Shown here: positions 43,190 to 54,156 of the stretch, piece by piece | Position numbering within the stretch: position 1 is the first letter of the stretch | How the letters are laid out: the number at the start of each line of letters is the position of its first letter | Origin: Antedon mediterranea | Taxonomy: Eukaryota > Echinodermata > Crinoidea > Comatulida > Antedonidae | Length of the DNA stretch: 64,000 nucleotides | Reading direction: 5' to 3' | Assembly (NCBI RefSeq): GCF_964355755.1 | Contig: NC_092673.1 | Location: forward strand, 8,065,001-8,129,000 | Notes under the pieces: generated by a model | Database searches by the model: none | The model's input: only the letters and a program-made list of their open reading frames with translations | What the model was told of the DNA's origin: nothing | Made by a program: the position numbers and the translations under genes

Positions 43190-45639
43190 CCACTTTCTAT
43201 ACGTGCTATTATTGAAATAGTAAAATAGAAATCGTAACCGACCAATCAAATGAGCCAGCTAAAAACAAGGGAGTTGTGTAACAATACGGATAAGACAGGT
43301 TAACAATAATAAAAAGAACTATGATGGGATTTGTGGTAAACACCTATAGAATAATTACACCTTAATTAAACACACTGATTTTCTGAGTCAATTGATCTTT
43401 TTAGTTTGTGTGGGAAATTTGACATGTTATTGACACATCTTGGAAATTAGAAATGTGTGTAACATCTGTTGCATTTCTGTTGCTCTTGTAAAATTACTAG
43501 AACAAAACAATTTCAGAGTTAACATTAGGGCCCAATGAATGTGTTTGAACACATTAGATAACATTTCTACATTATTATCGTATATCGTAAAAATTAGAGT
43601 ATTCATGGGCTTCTCTGGAACTATTTATATTTGTTTAATTTTTAACAAAGCAATCTGAAATTGCAAGACAAGTCAAAAGCGTTAATCAAGACTTTTTGAC
43701 AGTCAGATAATATGTAGGCCTATATTTAATTATGGATGTTGAAAAAGTTAAGGAATGGCTATTTTTGTGGGAAACCACTTTAAATTCGAAATCAGTACCT
43801 ATTTTTAATTGGTTTAAGCTTTTTGGTTAGGCCCTATTATTATTTATTCTTTCTTGAAATCACATGGCAACACATAGAAACCAGCTGTGTTAATAATTTA
43901 ATCCGACTCTTTTAGACCTCAATTCATTAAATCGGATAGCTCTCACTCCACCCTAAGTTCCTAGCTTCAATGCTAACGTTTGTTTTGAATTTCAATAGGG
44001 CTAGCCTATATCAACTGGACACACCCACCATAAAAAAAACCTTCTTTCTTACAAAAAAAAAGTTTACTTAGGCATACACACATTTATCTTACTAAAATGC
44101 AGGCCTATTTTGACCTAATATTTTAATAAAGATAACAAATCATTTAACTATACCTGATTTTGATATGACAATTTAGAATCATTTTCGGATATTAGTTATT
44201 ATCAATAAGAAAGGTTTTACTTATTTTATCCGTAGCGTAGCATTATCTAATAATAATTAGTTACAGTCTGATAACTCATGTTTCCTTTTTTTCTCTTTTC
44301 TTTAGTATATTCTTTCTGTAATTTTTGTGTATCGCGTATCTCTAAAACCTGTCAACATAACTATGTAAAGATATGTACATCATTTACGTGAAGTTGTGCA
44401 CCTCCTATTGAAATGACGTCAGAGTTGCGCAACATGACTTACGCGCGATTTTTATGAATTGGTAAAGGTATAATTTATATCAGAGGCCAACTTTTTGTAA
44501 AATAAAAATGACATGTTTTACAAAAAATTAAAGCGTACACGCGCATTTAAAATTTGAAAATGAGCAAAATTTATTTTTATATCACTTTCTAAAAAAATTC
44601 CCACGCACGCGCACTTTTTATGCGTACGGAATGTAAAAAGCATGTTTTTTTCACTTGAATTATATTTTTCCTGCCTTTTCTAGTTATTTTGAAAAAATAT
44701 TGAAATCACGCCTTACGAACACGTTGAATTAGAAAATTATTTGCTCGCGTTTTAGTTTTCTGAAAAAGTTGTCAAAATTAAAAAATATTATCAAGGTGAT
44801 AAAGGTGACCCCCAATTTTTTTAACTTATTATGAAATGAATTCATGCAAAATTGTTACCTCTCGGATGTTATGACGTCGAATATAAAAAAAATAGGATGT
44901 TTGTCTCTTTCGTCATAGCTGCTTATCTCGCTTATTAGCTGTTGAATTGTAAATGTGAATTCATGTAAAAATTTGCCTTCGGATGTTGTGACGTCATTAT
45001 ATGGCCAGTTGAAGCAAAAAGGTCGAATTTTCATCTTTTGCGTCACAATTAAAAGAGCGCGCATTTTCTACGTATTCGAATCTCTTCAACATGTTAATTT
45101 ATTGTTACCAGAGAGGTATATACAATTTTTGGTTGTTACTCAGACAATTTTCTTCCGAAATTGCTATCGTTGTGTTACATTTTGATGACGTCATCATGTT
45201 AAAAATTAGAATAAAAGGCGTTTCTCGTAATTTCACCTATGCTATGTAGTATGTATACTATATAGGGCCTATAGTATAACTGTAATACTCAGACACAAAA
45301 CATATATTTTATTTTCATCAGGTCATAATGGCGTGCATAATCTTTTTCTGTGCGCAATATACTAACGTATGTGTGCACGTGGCGTTTGTCGTGCGGATAA
45401 CTAACTCGTCAAAGTGACGAGTTCAAATCTAATTAAAGTCATATTGTCCCGCTCCCCTAAACATGAAAAGTAAAGATTATTAAATTTATATTTTTGAGGC
45501 CATTTTGTAGTTTTAAAAGTTAATCACTTTAAAAGAAAAAAAGATTAAAACAATTCGTTCACTTATAAAAAGATAAATAAATTCACTCTATTGCTTTAAA
45601 TTACAGTTTTTTTCGGGTAAATAATTTTTTATTTTCCGA
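43190..45639. other. Intergenic stretch, no recognised gene
   Basis: AT-rich with a segment (about 44390-45240) unusually rich in GACGTCA and CGCGC motifs and tiny overlapping frames on both strands. None of these frames looks coding. A 9-bp-arm hairpin AACTCGTCA/TGACGAGTT lies at 45403-45423. Confidence 0.4.
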
Positions 45640-46070
45640 TATAGGTTTTGATAGTGAATACTAACTATTATGTGACATTAAAATTGCCTATTCAACAAAA
45701 AAATGTTTTCAGGGGGACAATAATCTTTAAGTAGTGTATAGCCTACAGATATGGGTGTGCTTATTGTTGGAAATAATATAAAACATTATAACAAATTTGT
45801 AATCTATATAAATAAACACTATTAAACAAGAAATATTTCTTACAAAAAACGCTGCTCGCTTATTGACGTAACAGTTTTAAAGATATATTGTCCCTCTGAA
45901 AAATATTTAATGTGTCATTTTATTGTCACATAATAGTTATTTTACCTGAAAAAATGTAATTTAATGCAAAAAATACTTAAATTGTCTGTCAGACAATGGT
46001 TTTTGAGTTATAATTAAACGTTTATTTTCTTTTTTTTTATATTATGTGAACAAATACTATTTTTTTGTTA
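45640..46070. mobile_element. Two diverging half copies of the TTAA-flanked MITE family
   Basis: 45640-45730 (minus) and 45877-46070 (plus) each begin at TTAA with TTAAAGAT(A/T)(T/A)ATTGTCC and contain TGTCACATAATAGTTA, as in the intact element at 37361-37704. They point away from each other across 146 bp. Confidence 0.6.
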
Positions 46071-47537
46071 AAGAGTCTGTGTTTCATATCTGTCACTTCA
46101 GTTTATTTTACTCATAAATACCACAAATGCTTTGGGATTTGTCATTAAACCGTAGACTCTTTCCCAGACGTTTTTTGGTGTTACCTATAAATTACAGTTG
46201 AGTGTACATTTTAGCAAAACTGCAACCATAGATATTATAACTGCTGCTTTACTTTCGGTCATCCTCCTTGGACGAAGCGGGCTAAAGCAGCAGCGTGAAA
46301 ACATGTGCACATTTTGTTGTGTACTCTAGAAATTAATGTGCTCAGCTCCTGCGGTTGAATTTCATTGGTTGGTTTTCCAGGAATTGTGAAAACGCCACCA
46401 TCGTGAGCCGTAATAAAGTGACTGTTCACGACAACCAATTATCACGTGAAATCACGAAATCACTGTACATTTTTCGGGAAGGGGAGGGAAAGCCTGTTTC
46501 TTTAATATTAATTACATACTAGGATAGGCCCTACTCCTAGCCTAGGCTAAATTAATACGGCGTGTATACTAGATTCCGGCAGAATGGACGCTTAGGCTAA
46601 CAAAGAGTAAGACTAACTAAGAGTACTTACTTAGCTAGGCTAGGTCATGGCAGGGCCTCTGTCTGTGTAGCCTAGTACTAGTAGAATTATGCTAGGCCTC
46701 TAGGCCAAATATTGACACAACAACGAACGAGGGCCAGGCCTATTGATATAGGCTACTAGAGTAATAATACTAGCTAGGCTAGGCTACCACACTCACTACA
46801 CTGACATGCCCATTAATTAATTCCACTCACTGGAAGATTGTCTGTTGCTGCTGCTGACTGGTACACTGATCAATAATAGCGGTTAATAATATAAAATATT
46901 GGCTGGGTTAGAATAGATAGATCCAAGGCCACATTTAAGGAGGTCTACTTACTAACTACTACAGGCCTTTTCTTTTGAGGTGAGCGAGTGCGATAACTCA
47001 CCTAACACACTCCTAAACTGCCCTTGAGGAGTGTGATTTACAACACACTACTTAAATTTAGTAAACTTCTACACACCAAAATACAAACGGCACACCTACA
47101 GCACCCCTGAATGTAATGAGGAGTGCAATTTGTAGCACACCTACAATTTTAAAATGACAAGGCCTTCTACTACTAGTAGTAGTAGTAGTAGTAGTAGTGC
47201 TACTACCACAGTCTATATAGTCAGGACAACGCTTTAACGATCATATGATGAATGGATACTAGATGCCAAACATACAATTTCAGTTATATTATAAAGGAAT
47301 TTAAAAGATAGCAGTGACCTCGGTGACCATTCCATATTAAGTGTAATCTTAGACAAACATTTATTAGTTAGGCATTCAGAGTTCAGCATCATTGATGCAG
47401 GCTGAGTCCTCAAAGAAACAGCAAAGTCATTGTTTACACACTACAAACAGCATGATCGTTAAACCCTTTGTTATATGCCTAGAAAATTAATAAGAACTTT
47501 GTAAAATGCTGACTCTTATTATTGTGTTTTATTGCAG
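46071..47537. other. Upstream region of the CISD3-like gene
   Basis: Contains an AGGCCTA/CTAGGC-rich island (46520-46820), a TAG/CTA trinucleotide run (47166-47210), partial duplicates of GGAGTG(C/T)(G/A)ATTT near 47034 and 47119, and an 11-bp inverted repeat CTGCTGCTTTA/TAAAGCAGCAG (46241-46251, 46283-46293). A promoter and 5' exon of the CISD3-like gene may lie here, but none could be fixed. Confidence 0.4.
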
Positions 47538-47573
47538 GCTACCATGAACTGAATCATTTATTATATTATTTAA

Positions 47574-48578
47574 ATGGCTGAAGAAGGCAAATCAGAGACT
47601 CCTAAGCGATACCCTGCAGTATATCAGGTATATAATAATCAAATTATGGAGGCCTAGCTTTATTATTATTATTGATATTATTTATATTTAGGCCTAGGTA
47701 TTTAATCTTTGGTAATAACAAATATTGCAGAGTAAGGTAAGCCTTTTCTGACTTATGTTTTATACGGTAGCTTTTCTCTTGGAAACTGATTTTTAGTTAT
47801 ACAGTACAACAACCACAGAATGTTTGTAACTTAATTGTCGCTTCTTGTTTTCCTTTGTTTTTTTGTGGTTTCACATCTCCAATATCTATATGCTACCTAT
47901 TTATTTTATTTTTTATATATTATTATAATATGTATTGTAATACGCACGCACTTATCGATTTTGCTATAGACAATTTTTAACTAAATGCACAGTTGACCGT
48001 ACAGATAGCCTCTATAGTGCGAGTGTGTCTCGTTAAATCATAGTTTGCTAACATTTCAGTATGGACCACATACCGTTAGAGGATTAAAACCTGGTGAGAA
48101 GAAAAAATGGTGTACTTGTGGACTGAGTAAAAAAGATCCATGGTGTGATGGTAACTAAATCATTTATTCTACACATTTCAAATACTGCTATACTGCTATG
48201 CTTTAACTAATATCTCTTCGTGCTGCTTTTGTTTTATTTATCTATCCGAACTTTTATTCTTCGTCTTTTTAATATTCATTTCATCATACAGTAGTAAATA
48301 AATTAATGGCATATATTCTTACACCTTTCATTTCACTATTATCAGATTCTCACAAAGGCACAGGCTTTGTACCCTTGCTTTGGACTGTCCCTGACAAACC
48401 ACAAACGCTTTATCAAATATGCTCATGCAAGTACACAACGAAGCCACCATATTGTGATGGAACTCACATCAATCTTCCGTGTGACGTTCTTGATCGTCAG
48501 AGAGATTGTAAGAAAAATAAAGAACATAGTAACTGTAGAAAGCTTTGTACAAATTGTGGGTACGTTCCTGACTTTTGA
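47574..48578 (+). CDS. CISD3: CISD3-like iron-sulfur protein, isoform with proximal last exon
   Basis: Join 47574-47627, 48060-48150, 48346-48578: 378 nt, 125 residues. CISD (NEET) proteins bind [2Fe-2S] clusters with three Cys and one His per CDGSH motif. CISD3, a mitochondrial matrix protein, has two motifs in one chain, as here. Motif 1 is C-T-C-G-L-S-K-K-D-P-W-C-D then D-S-H across the exon 2/3 junction (Gly of CDGSH replaced by Asp). Motif 2 is C-S-C-K-Y-T-T-K-P-P-Y-C-D-G-T-H, with all four ligands. A C-terminal tail adds four cysteines (C-x3-C-x2-C after an earlier C), which human CISD3, as I recall it, lacks. The N-terminus is short and not an obvious mitochondrial presequence. The 5' UTR of exon 1 holds a two-codon uORF (ATGAACTGA at 47554). 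Confidence 0.85.
48060..48150 (+). CDS. CISD3: CISD3-like exon 2: first cluster motif
   Basis: 91 nt, acceptor AACATTTCAG, donor GATG|GTAACT. It encodes Y-G-P-H-T-V-R-G-L-K-P-G-E-K-K-K-W and the first three Cys ligands (C-T-C and P-W-C-D). The fourth ligand, His, comes from whichever downstream exon is joined, so cluster 1 is completed by either alternative last exon. Confidence 0.85.
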
Positions 48579-49966
48579 ATGAAATAAAATGGCAAAAAGG
48601 CAAGTTAAAAAAAAACATATTTCCTTTCCCTATAAAAAAATCCTCATTCATACTTGACTGTCAATAAACTCTTCTGATCATTATAATATTTAATTAATTG
48701 TTCAGTAAAACGTGTGCTTTGGTAAGTTAACTGAAGAAAGGAATTTGCAAGTTTAGTTTGAAAAAGATGTTCAAAAGAGGCTTTTCTTGCATGTATGAGG
48801 TGAACAGATCAGAATCCAAACCTCATTTAAGTAGTAACAAAACCCTTAAACAAATTGGATTTATTTGCTAAAACATGAACATGACCTTGGCTTTCTGCAT
48901 TCCTTTTTTAAAGTTCAGCCATGTTCTCTGTGTGATTGTTCTGTGTATTCTTTGGTGGTTAGTATAATTATTCTATAAAAAATCTGCATATTGTGTTTTT
49001 GAAAGAAGTTTTAGTAAGGTCACAATGTATTGCTTCATCCAATTTTTAAAGGCAAGCTCCAGTCAAAATAATGTCTAAGAGTTGGTTAATCTGGTTTGCG
49101 TACACTACTTTTGGGAACAGTAGTCCATGCCCATGAAGTGTAAAGTCCAGTTTGATTGTGGCTTTAGACTAAAAACCAATTTCATAATTTGTTCAATTAA
49201 TCTGTGGTGAATTGTAAAATTCATGTACTCTGTATAATTGTGAAGTTGTGTTTGTAAACCAAATCATGGCTCTCCCCCAAAGTTCAACACACACGCAAAT
49301 ATTCCCTACGTTTTTTAGATCTATTTTAAGATCACAAACTATATTTAATGTAAAAATAATACTATATGGTCCTATTGCGATAACTTTTTTCGTCTTTAAT
49401 AAATGATTAAAAATGTGAAAAATAAGTCGATTCTAATAATTATAGCGGCTATAAATCCCAAAATGCATTGTGAGCGGATTGGTATTTCTGTTTTTCTTCT
49501 GTAATTCACTTCGATCGATCATGAGGCCAAAACAAATGGAAGACTCCTAACTTTTCAGCTAAAATACCGAGTTTTCCCCAATTTGTATCAACGGAGTCTG
49601 GCAAAAATAGAAAGACAATTAATGCAGCAACTATACAACGTCAGGCTAGGTATATAGCTAGCGTACGATGTTCGTACGTTACCGATGTTTACCAGCTAGG
49701 CCTACAAAACTAAGCCTAGCTAGGCTAGGCCTAAAGACCGTCCACGAGAGGTCAGTCGCCGCGAGCTACTTAGGTAGTGCATTGTTTCTCACTTTTTATC
49801 ATAATTTACCATAAAACGTACATTTAAGACAAGGAATGACCTGGTTTAATGTTTTTAAAGTAATATATATGTATTATTTTTACAAAACGTCACAAATTGT
49901 AGGGAAGGTGTCTTTAAACTTCTATATATATTTTTATATATATTATATTATTAATTTATTATTCAG
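48579..49966. other. Region between the two CISD3-like last exons
   Basis: No further exon was recognised. At about 49640-49740 there is another AGGCCTA/CTAGGC island, like those at possible promoters elsewhere in the window. Confidence 0.4.
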
Positions 49967-50202
49967 GAGCACACAAGAGGACGGGATTTCATTCACTAAA
50001 GTGGATCGTTCCAGAAAATCCTGATGCAAGCTATGATATATGTGGTTGCAAACATACCAAGAATGCCCCATACTGTGATGGTACATGCCGAGAAAGGGAT
50101 CTGGAGAGTGAGGTTAAAGAAAGGCAAGAGAAATGCTTAAACAAGGAAAAACATCCATCATGTTCAAAGATGTGTACATCATGTGGTTGGGTAGATTTCT
50201 GA
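49967..50202 (+). CDS. CISD3: CISD3-like alternative distal last exon
   Basis: 236 nt from acceptor TTATTATTCAG to TGA at 50200, in the same phase as 48346. Joined to exon 2 it gives P-W-C-D-G-A-H (motif 1 with the usual Gly) and a 126-residue protein. Its second motif reads C-G-C-K-H-T-K-N-A-P-Y-C-D-G-T-C, so the His ligand is replaced by Cys. The tail keeps the same cysteine pattern (C-S-K-M-C-T-S-C-G-W) as the proximal exon. The two exons are evidently a tandem duplication used as mutually exclusive 3' ends, or the distal one belongs to a second gene whose 5' exons are not visible. Confidence 0.75.
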
Positions 50203-51313
50203 TGTGTCATGTAGATCAGTTTTAAAACTCAAATTATAGAATTCAATGGGAATATCTATTTCTCACCTGTACGTGAAATAGCAGTCTTAAACCTTGATCG
50301 CACTGCTTTTAATTTGGTCAAATTAACTGCTGGCCAAGTTGACAAAAATAAAAAATTCAATCTGAATGCAGGATTTCTAACCCTAACCAAAAACAACATT
50401 TTACATTTCTGCCCAGTAGAACCAGTAAACCTAACCAAATCCAATTAAATCATCATCATGTGCATGGTGCCATCTTGGACACCATCTACTATGATTTTCC
50501 ACACAAGATGTTGTGAAGCTCCATTTCTTAAGTCATCTCTGCATTTGATTCTCTGTTTACTCTTGGGCCTTCAATTGTGCCCAGTTGAGATATAATTGCC
50601 ATGTTTTCTGCACTACCACGAAGCATGGCTGCATAATGCATCTTCTTTTCATATTGTATTTATTTAATTAATATATTTTAATATATTAATCAACGGGCAC
50701 CTAACAAATTCTAAACTGCCCAGTAATATACTGAAAATTAATTAATTTAAAACGATAAAGACAAGGAAATCTGTGAGAATGATTAAAAAAAAGCCACCCC
50801 AATCAAGATTTAAACTGTAAACCTTGATGCCCAAGCCATTAGACCACTTGGGATTTTATGGTATTTCACAATTCAATTGGAATTGGAAATGTGAGGTTTT
50901 TTTAATGCTTAAATTTTTGTTAAAATGTTGGTAAAACTAAATGAATTTTTTCAGATGATGGTCAAAAGTACCCATGTCCCCATTACTGTTGTTGAATTTA
51001 GTCAATAAAACTTAAATTATGGTGATGCGTTGGTTGTATTATTCTATATCAGGCATTATGCTGTGTTTCCAAAAAAAAGTTTCTGCTTGCTGAAAGAGAC
51101 GGGCAGTAATTCCAATCATGATTTAAATACAGCAAAGATAGAGTGAATTACCGAACATTGCTTGGTTCGGGATGTTTTTACTTCAAAACTATCCAATGCT
51201 ACTGACCGATATACCCCTTGAAAATGAAAATTGATTGGTGGTGATGATGCTGGATCATCAAGATTTGCAAGAATATGAACCAAGAGAGCCATGATGTTAT
51301 CGAGAAGAGCTTG
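50203..51313. other. 3' flank of the CISD3-like gene
   Basis: At 50445-50640 the minus strand resembles the end of an RTE-type LINE (R-D-D-L-R-N, then an ATG-repeat tail at 50450), but only weakly. The rest has no recognisable gene. Confidence 0.35.
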
Positions 51314-53233
51314 CAGGCCCGTAGCCAGGGGGGTTTTTTGGGGTTCGGGCGAACCCCCCCTTTTGCGCGAACCCCCCTTTTACCAGCGAACCCCCCTTGA
51401 AAAACAAAGGCCCCACTTCCAAAATCGTGCAATTAATTATCAATTATAGCAGATTTTTTGGTCATTTTACTTCTATTGACTATGTTTAAATCGATCGAAT
51501 ATACAGATTGTCCGATGTCAAAGTCACTGCTGAGCGTGAGATCGAGAGATTGTTGAGAGATGATGGTTATAAATATGACAGAAAAATGGACTGACCAATC
51601 GCGTGCTTCGGCCGGGCTTCGGAACGCACAAGATCACGTTCAGTTCAGTTCAATCTTTTTGGGGATTTTTATTTTTTTCCTGGAAATATTTTTCATTAAA
51701 CCAAAGAATTTCACTGTTTAAACTTGAATAAAAATGATGCTGAGTTAAATTGGTACGTGTACGTAGGCCTACCGTATATTTCGGTGTACAAGACGCACTT
51801 TTGACACGCAAATTTGACCTCTAAATGTAACCCTAATTAATTTAATTACCTACTAATACTTAAATTAATTAAAAATAGTGTAGGCCTACTACTCTGCAAT
51901 GTAGGCCTAGCTAGTTACTCACTCCTGTCTAACCACAGTGTGGTAACAAGTTTATTGAATTTTTAGTTAAGGTAAATTGTCATCCTCGACTGTATTAATT
52001 AATATTACAGTACGCATTAGATATTCTACCCAGGCCGCGCCTAGCAATACTCTCTGAACTCGCGGGTGTGTATTCTAGCAGCATGCAGCATCATCACAGC
52101 GCAACACATTTATGGAAGAGTCCATTAATTACGGTGGTGTCACATTTTATTTACACAATAACTATTTCCCTTGATCACGGTGGTTTATTTTTATTACATC
52201 TCTATGTCAACAATCACATAATTTTATAATCATGTAGTCAATAGTTCGTATGTCAAGCGATATCTAAAAGAGTGTGTTGTTATTGTGTTAAGTAGCTTCC
52301 CCTAATCTTATAGTGTATATGGCCAACACTGCTGGCCACCAGGCAAGGAGCACATGGTTAGTGCTCTCTCCTCATATTGCTGTAATGCATGCATGGAAAT
52401 AGGAAAGATTTTCATATAGGCCTACCCAACATGATATTCCTGGTTCATTATCAGCCCAAAAAACTGAACATCATTTGGATTGATTTTATAATGGTCATAC
52501 ACACAATAAGAAGGTATATATTTAAATAATATGAAATTAAAGTTACTTAAATAGACTTAGGCTAGCCCTACCCACACAGTGCATCGTAACTGAAACAATA
52601 TGGGGATTTCCCTTTTCATTGAACGTTCAGTTGAAGTAGAGACTGATTACGATGTAATAAAGGCAATCAAACAAAATTATATCATTTCATTCTAATATGT
52701 CTCAAATATCGTTATTTTATTATTAAAATACCATTGTTTTGATTGTAAAATGTTTAAATTTCGGCCTAGAAATAAGTGCGTCTTATGCATCGACTACATA
52801 AAAAATACTAATATTTCAGTCTCCGTTATGGGTGCGTCTTATACACAGGTGCGACTTGTACACCGAAATATACGGTACTATTTGTTTTTTATGTTTATAG
52901 GATAAGAAATTACTTAAGGGCCTAATATAATATACCTCTTTGCAACAATAAAGCTGTATTTCATGATCAGTACTACTAACTTCCATACTGTAGGCCTACT
53001 ATATAATTTCTCTGCATAACCCAGATTTTAGTAGGTAAAAAATGTCTCTGTAAGCTTATTAAAACAACCAAAATTGCTCTGAGAGCCAAAGCTTCCAGGG
53101 GGCTTCGCCCCCTGGACCCCGACCGGGGGCCCTTGGCGTCCCCCCTGGCCCCCAGCCTACAGTTGCTCGCTGCGCTCGCAAAATACTTGGTGTCAAGAAA
53201 ACCCCCCTCTGATGCATTCTGGCTACGGGCCTG
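51314..53233. mobile_element. TIR element starting CAGGCCCGTAGCCAG (1.9 kb)
   Basis: Exact 15-bp inverted termini: CAGGCCCGTAGCCAG at 51314 and its complement ending at 53233. Subterminal zones are G/C-run rich: GCGAACCCCCCTTTT-like repeats on the left, and GGGGGCTTCGCCCCC hairpins with GCTCGCTGCGCTCGC on the right. The CAG...CTG ends suggest a hAT-like non-autonomous element, but no 8-bp target duplication is visible. A second element (51772-52875) sits inside. Confidence 0.65.
51772..52875. mobile_element. Nested TA-flanked TIR element (1.1 kb)
   Basis: Ends CCGTATATTTCGGTGTACAA and, inverted, TTGTACACCGAAATATACGG, flanked by TA on both sides (51770-51771, 52876-52877). Subterminal TGCGTCTTA repeats are at the right end. 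It has no ORF. The TA flanks fit a mariner-type or similar target preference. Confidence 0.75.
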
Positions 53234-54156
53234 GCCTGGCCCTCAAAATGGTCCACCCTCATGCACAGAGGTGGACCGTTTTAATATTAGACCTTTATAA
53301 ATTTGCCTATCAGATGTCGTCAAGACATAGTGACCAGCTCGGAATTTAAAAAGTATGCCTAGGATTTATCTCAGCTGAAAGCTTGTATTCGATTCTTATG
53401 CTCGTAATTTCTTTATCAAAATGTAATACTTTTTGCTCAGACAATTGTTATATCAATGGCTATGTAGTTAGCCATTGCCTTAATTTTTCTATGGCAACAG
53501 TTTTTTTATTTGCTTTTTAAGTATTGCTTTCAATATTGAGGCTTCTTTCAAGCTAGCTAGTAGCGATTTATAATATTATAATTCAATATCTGCTTTTGGT
53601 TTATTCATGGAGTTTACTCCATGGTTTATTATAATAATAATCGTCACGCTTCACTAGTTCGCCCTCTATTGCTTTATATTATGTCTTATTTTTTATTTTT
53701 TAGGAAATTCCCCCGGTTATTCCATCCTGAATCATGATCATATTATAAATCTCGAATAACACAAAATCAAGAGGTTATAACAAAAAAGCAGCTGAAAAGT
53801 GTAACTTTAGAGACGTTCGTTGTCGTCCTGAGTCTCAGTTGTTAAAAAAGCAAACATTTCGGATTCAGCTACTACTAAAGGCTAGATACTGTATAACTTA
53901 CATTTTTAGGCCTACCAGAAACCTCACATATATAATTATAAGGGAAGGTAGGGATTTTTGTTTCAGAATACAAATTAATTGTTATTTATCAAAATTTCTG
54001 TGTATAGGCTATTAAAATATTATAACATTCTCGACCAAAACATAGTTAGTGTCTGGTTTTCCCCATTTTTTTTTTGTAGGTGATTGGGAATCCACCCAAT
54101 ATTAATATATAATAAGTAATGGCACTGCCTCATACGTAAGGTCACAGTGCATATCG
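53234..54156. other. Non-coding stretch
   Basis: No gene or bounded repeat was recognised. Confidence 0.4.

Noticed and set aside
44855-45185. Frames on both strands in the GACGTCA-rich region
   Set aside because: Short, overlapping on opposite strands, with no homology recognised and no splice or promoter support.
45403-45435. tRNA-like T-arm (AACTCGTCA/TGACGAGTT followed by GTTCAAATCTA)
   Set aside because: There is only one stem and loop, with no A box or acceptor stem at the right distance. Kept only as a small hairpin.
50445-50640. RTE-type LINE 3' end on the minus strand
   Set aside because: Only R-D-D-L-R-N and an ATG-repeat tail hint at it; too weak to list as an element.
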